The notes beneath the pieces were generated by a model. That model saw nothing but the letters and a program-made list of their open reading frames with translations. It ran no database searches and was not told the origin of the DNA. From Deltaproteobacteria bacterium (GTDB lineage: Bacteria; Desulfobacterota; Desulfuromonadia; Geobacterales; Pseudopelobacteraceae), in assembly GCA_021782545.1 (NCBI GenBank), contig JAJXUW010000010.1, positions 1 through 37,109 on the forward strand: 37,109 nucleotides of DNA, given 5' to 3'. Position numbers and translations under genes: made by a program. Below, one piece after another: positions 33,437-37,109 of the stretch. Positions within the stretch are counted from its first letter, which is position 1. Each line of letters starts with the position of its first letter.

Positions 33437-33673
33437 ATGGGCGAACTCCATGACCTTTACCGCAACCTGGGATTGGTTTCCAGTATGGGGATTTCGGTGG
33501 CACTGGCCATCGGTCTCGGTGTCTGGTTCGGCCTGAGTGTAGATCGATGGCTCGACACGAGTCCCTGGTTTTTCTGGATATTCACCCTGATCGGCATCGC
33601 CGCCGGTTTTAAAAACGTCTATGTCATCACCCGCCGGGAGATCGGCAAACTAGACCGTGATCAGGATCAGTGA
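33437..33673 (+). CDS. atpZ: AtpZ/AtpI family membrane protein
   Basis: This 78-residue protein has two membrane helices (about 15-35 and 43-62) with the AtpZ/AtpI signature SMGISVALAIGLGVWFGLSVDRWLDTSPWFFWIFTLIGIAAGFKNVY. AtpZ-type proteins precede the F0 genes in many bacteria and have been linked to c-ring assembly and divalent ion or potassium handling. The ribosome site is a G-rich GGGGGG. It overlaps the next gene by 17 nt. Confidence 0.85.
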   Translation: MGELHDLYRNLGLVSSMGISVALAIGLGVWFGLSVDRWLDTSPWFFWIFTLIGIAAGFKNVYVITRREIGKLDRDQDQ

Positions 33674-34031
33674 AGACAACCTTCTCTCTGTGGTCATCAC
33701 AGGGAGCAGCATCTTGGCGCTCACGCTCACGGTGGGTTGTTTTTTATTCTCCACGGCTGCGGTCGCCTTCGGTATCGCAGCGGGCGCAGGGATTGCCATT
33801 CTCAACTTTGTCTGGCAGCGAAACATCATGCAACGTGTGCTGGGGTTGCAGATCAACCGTCCAGCGGCCTACACAACGATACGCTACCTGTTGCGGCTCT
33901 GTCTCACCGCACTACTGTTGTACTACATCCTGACGTCCGGCCTGTTTTCAGTGACCGGGCTGTTGGTGGGTCTTTCGGTAGTGGTATTGCTGATTATTTT
34001 CTGTACTGCTTACTTTGCGATTCATACATAA
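33657..34031 (+). CDS. atpI: ATP synthase subunit I (AtpI-like)
   Basis: This 124-residue hydrophobic protein has four predicted helices (about 10-30, 32-52, 72-92 and 98-120), as in the ATP synthase I family that assists c-ring assembly. Sequence conservation in this family is low, so the call rests largely on topology and position between atpZ and atpB. The start is GTG 33657, overlapping atpZ by 17 nt, with only a distant GGGAGA. Translational coupling is likely. Confidence 0.8.
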   Translation: MIRISEDNLLSVVITGSSILALTLTVGCFLFSTAAVAFGIAAGAGIAILNFVWQRNIMQRVLGLQINRPAAYTTIRYLLRLCLTALLLYYILTSGLFSVTGLLVGLSVVVLLIIFCTAYFAIHT

Positions 34032-34044
34032 AGGAGACTGACCT

Positions 34045-34737
34045 ATGGTTCACCCGCTGTTGTTCCTGCAATTCATCAGCAGCAAGCTCTCGGAGGCGCT
34101 GCATATCGGTGAAGCCTCGGCCAACGCCATCGTCTACACCTGGCTGGTGATTGTACTGCTGCTGATCATCTCCAAACTGGCTACCGGCAATATGCAGTCA
34201 GTCCCCCGCGGGACGCAGAACTTCATGGAAGTGGTGGTCGACGGCATCGAAAATATGATAGTCGACACCATGGGAGAACATGGCCGCCCCTTTTTCCCGC
34301 TGGTCGCCACCCTGGCCATCTTTATCCTCGTCTCGAACCTGATCGGCTTGGTCCCTGGCTTCTTTCCCCCTACGGCCAACATTAATACAACAGCGGCCTG
34401 CGCCATCATCGTTTTCCTGTCCACTCACATAGTCGGTATCAAACACCATGGTTTCCACTACCTGAAACATTTCCTGGGGCCGATCTGGTGGCTGGCCCCG
34501 ATCATGTTCTTCATCGAGGTGATCGGCCATCTTTCCCGCCCGGTTTCGTTGACGCTGCGTCTCTTCGGCAACATGAACGGTCACGAACTGGTGTTGATGA
34601 TCTTCTTCGGCTTGGCTCCGTTCCTGGTACCGCTGCCGATGATGCTGATGGGCGTGCTGGTCTCCTTCATCCAGGCCTTCGTCTTCATGCTGCTGGCCAT
34701 GATCTACATCCAGGGTTCCTTGGAAGAAGCACACTAA
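34045..34737 (+). CDS. atpB: ATP synthase F0 subunit a
   Basis: This 230-residue membrane subunit forms the ion half-channels facing the c-ring. The essential arginine is in the helix [26 protein letters not shown]. Six helices are apparent, and the last, [15 protein letters not shown], is typical. AAGGAG lies 8 nt before the ATG. It is 13 nt after atpI and 62 nt before atpE. Confidence 0.96.
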   Translation: MVHPLLFLQFISSKLSEALHIGEASANAIVYTWLVIVLLLIISKLATGNMQSVPRGTQNFMEVVVDGIENMIVDTMGEHGRPFFPLVATLAIFILVSNLIGLVPGFFPPTANINTTAACAIIVFLSTHIVGIKHHGFHYLKHFLGPIWWLAPIMFFIEVIGHLSRPVSLTLRLFGNMNGHELVLMIFFGLAPFLVPLPMMLMGVLVSFIQAFVFMLLAMIYIQGSLEEAH

Positions 34738-34799
34738 TACGGATTAAACATTTCACTCCTATACTGTTTAGGAGCATACATCACACGGAGGTAGTACAA

Positions 34800-35075
34800 A
34801 TGAGCTTTTTCACCATGTGTATCCTGGCAGCAGGCATCGGTATGGCACTGGGCACCATCGGCACCGGTCTGGGCCAAGGCTTCGCCGTCAGCCGCGCTGT
34901 TGAAGGCGTTTCCCGTAACCCCGGCGCTTCCGGCAAGATCCTGACCACCATGATGATCGGTCTGGCCATGATCGAGTCCCTGGCGATCTATGCCCTGGTT
35001 GTCTCCCTGATCATCCTGTACGCAAACCCCTACAAAGAAGTTGCCATGAAGGCCCTGGAGACCGTTGCGAAATAA
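34800..35075 (+). CDS. atpE: ATP synthase F0 subunit c
   Basis: This 91-residue hairpin forms the rotor ring. The carboxylate is Glu59 in the second helix (AMIESLAIYALVV). The surrounding residues Gln26, Ser60 and Tyr64 match those that coordinate Na+ in Propionigenium and Ilyobacter c-rings, although the usual Thr after Ser is Leu61 here. The start ATG 34800 has GGAGGT 7 nt upstream. A strong terminator follows, so no F1 or b subunit genes are cotranscribed; these must lie elsewhere, as is usual in the Geobacter group. Confidence 0.96.
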   Translation: MSFFTMCILAAGIGMALGTIGTGLGQGFAVSRAVEGVSRNPGASGKILTTMMIGLAMIESLAIYALVVSLIILYANPYKEVAMKALETVAK

Positions 35076-35100
35076 TCCGATTTCGCAGCACCTCTTTTAA

Positions 35101-35144
35101 AACGACAGGAGGCGGCCGGATAACCGGTCGCCTCCTGTCGTTTT
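35101..35144 (+). terminator. Terminator after atpE
   Basis: A long stem with one G-T pair, AACGACAGGAGGCGGCCGG pairing with CCGGTCGCCTCCTGTCGTT around an ATAA loop, is followed by TTT. It lies between atpE and the convergent lipoprotein gene. Confidence 0.92.
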
Positions 35145-35163
35145 ATCGTGGCAAGTATTCTAG

Positions 35164-35940
35164 TTATTGCGGATCATCGGAAAGCGTGGTTGTCACCACC
35201 GGTGAAAGTTCGCTGGAAACCACCAGATCGTCCCAACGCCGAAGGACCATCCGCGCAGCATAATGATAGGTAACACCGCGCTGTACCGACTGATCCTCAT
35301 AATACGCCGTCCCGAGCGTGGTTGCCAACGGTAGAAACGGCAGTGAGGCACCCGCTTCTGCACGATAGATGGCATAGCCCACCAGCTCGGCATTATCCGG
35401 CACCTCGCCGTGCAGATCGAGCCTAATAATCCCCCCCTGGACCGTTTTGGCAGTAATGGCAGGAGCTGGCGGCACCGTACAGACCATGGCCCGTACCGTC
35501 TCGGCAGGGACTCCGTATTCTCCATCCCTGCTGACGGCAACCAGCCGGTACTGATAACGTTTGCCATGACGGACGTCGCTATCCAGCAGCACTACCCGGT
35601 TACCAAACTTCATGGCTGGATCGGGAAACTCCGGATCAATGCGGATGGCCGGCTGATAGTCTTTCGGGCGCTCGCCGCACTGACCCTGATCACCAGGGGC
35701 CAGTTCGCGACGCTGCACCTGCACGACGAACGGTTCTGTCAGACCATGCCCACGACGGTCTTTGGCCGGCAGATTGAAGGAAAGCTCAAGGCTGTTGCCG
35801 CGCTGTTCCAGCTGAACCGACTGTGGTGCCTCGGTCACCAACAGATCCGGGTAGATAAGTGGCCCTTTTTTGCCACAACCGGTCAACGCGAGCAGGCCGA
35901 CCACCGTCAGTCCGGTCCGGAGATTCAGAACAGGGTGCAT
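35164..35940 (-). CDS. Lipoprotein with LptM-type N-terminus and fibronectin III-like repeats
   Basis: This 258-residue predicted lipoprotein has lipobox LALTGC with lipidated Cys22. The mature N-terminus CGKKGPLIYPD matches the LptM (YifL) pattern; LptM in E. coli assists maturation of the LptD/LptE outer-membrane LPS translocon. Classic LptM is only about 60-70 residues, whereas here two beta-rich, fibronectin III-like regions follow (about 38-150 and 158-250, each with a Tyr-rich YQYRLVA or YHYAARM strand). The ATG lies 1 nt after the argH stop, with a GGGAAGGG site inside argH, so the two are coupled. The role of the extra domains is unknown. Confidence 0.85.
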   Translation of the reverse strand: MHPVLNLRTGLTVVGLLALTGCGKKGPLIYPDLLVTEAPQSVQLEQRGNSLELSFNLPAKDRRGHGLTEPFVVQVQRRELAPGDQGQCGERPKDYQPAIRIDPEFPDPAMKFGNRVVLLDSDVRHGKRYQYRLVAVSRDGEYGVPAETVRAMVCTVPPAPAITAKTVQGGIIRLDLHGEVPDNAELVGYAIYRAEAGASLPFLPLATTLGTAYYEDQSVQRGVTYHYAARMVLRRWDDLVVSSELSPVVTTTLSDDPQ

Positions 35941-35941
35941 G

Positions 35942-37109
35942 TTATTTCCCTTCCCGGCAACGCCGGATCTCCGCCTCGACCCGGTTGCGGGCGGTACCGC
36001 CGGTTACATTCCGGGCATTGACGCTGGCTTCTACCGTAATGGCGGCAAAGATATCGTCACTGAAGTGTGGTGAGAACAGTTGCCACTCCGCCAGCGACAG
36101 GTCGGTGATCTCCATCTCGTTCTCGACACAGTAGGCTACCGCCTTACCCACCGCCTCATGGGCATCACGGAACGGCACCCCGTTACGGACCAGGTAATCG
36201 GCCACATCGGTGGCCGTGGAAAAGCCCTGGCCGGCAGCCTTGGCCATGACGGCCGCATTCACCCGCATCTCCTTCACCATGTCGGCGAAGATCTTCAGAC
36301 TGCCCTTTACCGTATCAATGGTGTCAAAGAGCGGCTCCTTATCCTCCTGCATATCCTTGTTGTAGGCTAGGGGCAACGCCTTCATAACGGTCAGCAGGGA
36401 CATCAGATTGCCATAGACACGGCCCGTCTTGCCACGCACCAGTTCCGGCACGTCAGGATTCTTCTTCTGCGGCATGATCGAGGAACCGGTACAGAAACCG
36501 TCGGACAGTTCCACAAAATGAAAGGCGCTGGTGGACCAGAGGATCAGCTCTTCGGAAAACCGCGACAGGTGCATCATCAGGATCGAGGAGGCCGCCAGAA
36601 ACTCCAGGGCAAAATCACGGTCGGAGACCGAATCCAGCGAGTTGCGGGTCACGGCCGGAAAGTCGAGGTGTTCCGCCACGTACTCGCGGTCGATCGGGAA
36701 GGTGGTACCGGCCAGCGCCCCTGCTCCCAGCGGCATGACATTCACCCGTTTGAAACAGTCCTCCATCCTCCCCTTGTCCCGCTTGAACATCTCCACGTAC
36801 GCCAGCAGATGGTGGGAGAACAGGATCGGCTGGGCCGACTGCAGGTGGGTGAAGCCGGGCATCACCACGTCAAGATTGGTCTCGGCCTGGTTGAGCAGGG
36901 CATCAACCAGCATATCAAGATAGGCGACCACCTCCACGATCTCGTCCCGCAGGTAGAGCCGTATATCAAGCGCCACCTGATCGTTGCGGGAGCGGCCGGT
37001 GTGCAGGCGCTTGCCGGCCTCGCCGATCTTCTGGGAAAGCCGCGCCTCGATATTCATATGGATATCTTCCAGCCCCACCGAAAAATCGAACTGGCCGTCC
37101 TCGATCTGC
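35942..37109 (-). CDS. argH: Argininosuccinate lyase (5' end outside the window)
   Basis: This is the C-terminal 389 residues of an enzyme of about 460 that splits argininosuccinate to arginine and fumarate. The fumarase/lyase signature [12 protein letters not shown] is present, as are [20 protein letters not shown] and [20 protein letters not shown]. The reading frame runs open to the right edge (visible codons before the first internal Met spell [12 protein letters not shown]), so the start lies beyond 37109. Directly downstream and coupled is the LptM-type lipoprotein. Confidence 0.96.
   Translation of the reverse strand, partial: QIEDGQFDFSVGLEDIHMNIEARLSQKIGEAGKRLHTGRSRNDQVALDIRLYLRDEIVEVVAYLDMLVDALLNQAETNLDVVMPGFTHLQSAQPILFSHHLLAYVEMFKRDKGRMEDCFKRVNVMPLGAGALAGTTFPIDREYVAEHLDFPAVTRNSLDSVSDRDFALEFLAASSILMMHLSRFSEELILWSTSAFHFVELSDGFCTGSSIMPQKKNPDVPELVRGKTGRVYGNLMSLLTVMKALPLAYNKDMQEDKEPLFDTIDTVKGSLKIFADMVKEMRVNAAVMAKAAGQGFSTATDVADYLVRNGVPFRDAHEAVGKAVAYCVENEMEITDLSLAEWQLFSPHFSDDIFAAITVEASVNARNVTGGTARNRVEAEIRRCREGK

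Overview
The window looks like a chromosomal segment of a bacterium in the Geobacter / Trichlorobacter / Pelobacter group (Desulfuromonadia). The evidence is a complete 14-gene nuo operon whose NuoF carries extra iron-sulfur domains, hopanoid hpnJ-hpnK genes, an iorAB-paaK aryl-pyruvate oxidation cluster, an MglAB pair, a tRNA-Sec gene, a DraG-type hydrolase and an F0 cluster (atpI-atpB-atpE) with no F1 genes beside it. The genus is inferred from gene content and protein resemblance only. No searches were run.

Layout. 1-1.7 kb: a CobC-like histidine phosphatase, a small DUF3467-like protein and a secreted ComEA-type helix-hairpin-helix protein. 1.7-5.3 kb: a tight operon of hpnJ, hpnK, a one-domain EamA/SMR-type membrane protein and proC. 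5.4-9.1 kb: iorA, iorB and a phenylacetate-CoA ligase, which together take aryl-pyruvates to aryl-acetates and aryl-acetyl-CoA. 9.2-12 kb: a secreted polysaccharide deacetylase, a UspA protein, a divergent IclR regulator and a small exported coiled-coil protein. 12-15 kb: tRNA-Phe, an AhbD-like radical SAM/SPASM protein, mglB-mglA, then tRNA-Ser, tRNA-Arg and tRNA-Sec (selC). 15-16.7 kb: a draG gene on the minus strand, an AT-rich gap and a frameshifted small gene. This 1.7 kb stretch lies between the selC 3' end and a 17-bp near-copy of it, so it looks like the remains of an integrated element.

16.7-31.8 kb holds nuoN to nuoA on the minus strand, the complete complex I operon with separate nuoC and nuoD. 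hemL follows on the plus strand, then the F0 cluster atpZ/I-atpI-atpB-atpE. At the right edge, on the minus strand, are argH (its 5' end outside the window) and a lipoprotein with an LptM-type N-terminus.

The main energy operons appear to be linked by regulation. The regions upstream of nuoA and of the F0 cluster both carry TTGACA, exactly 30 nt, then the identical 12-mer GTTTTGTATACA, on opposite strands 1.6 kb apart. This is the most interesting undescribed signal I see. The selC-anchored remnant and the hopanoid-linked small transporter come next. I found no CRISPR array, intact insertion sequence or defence system.
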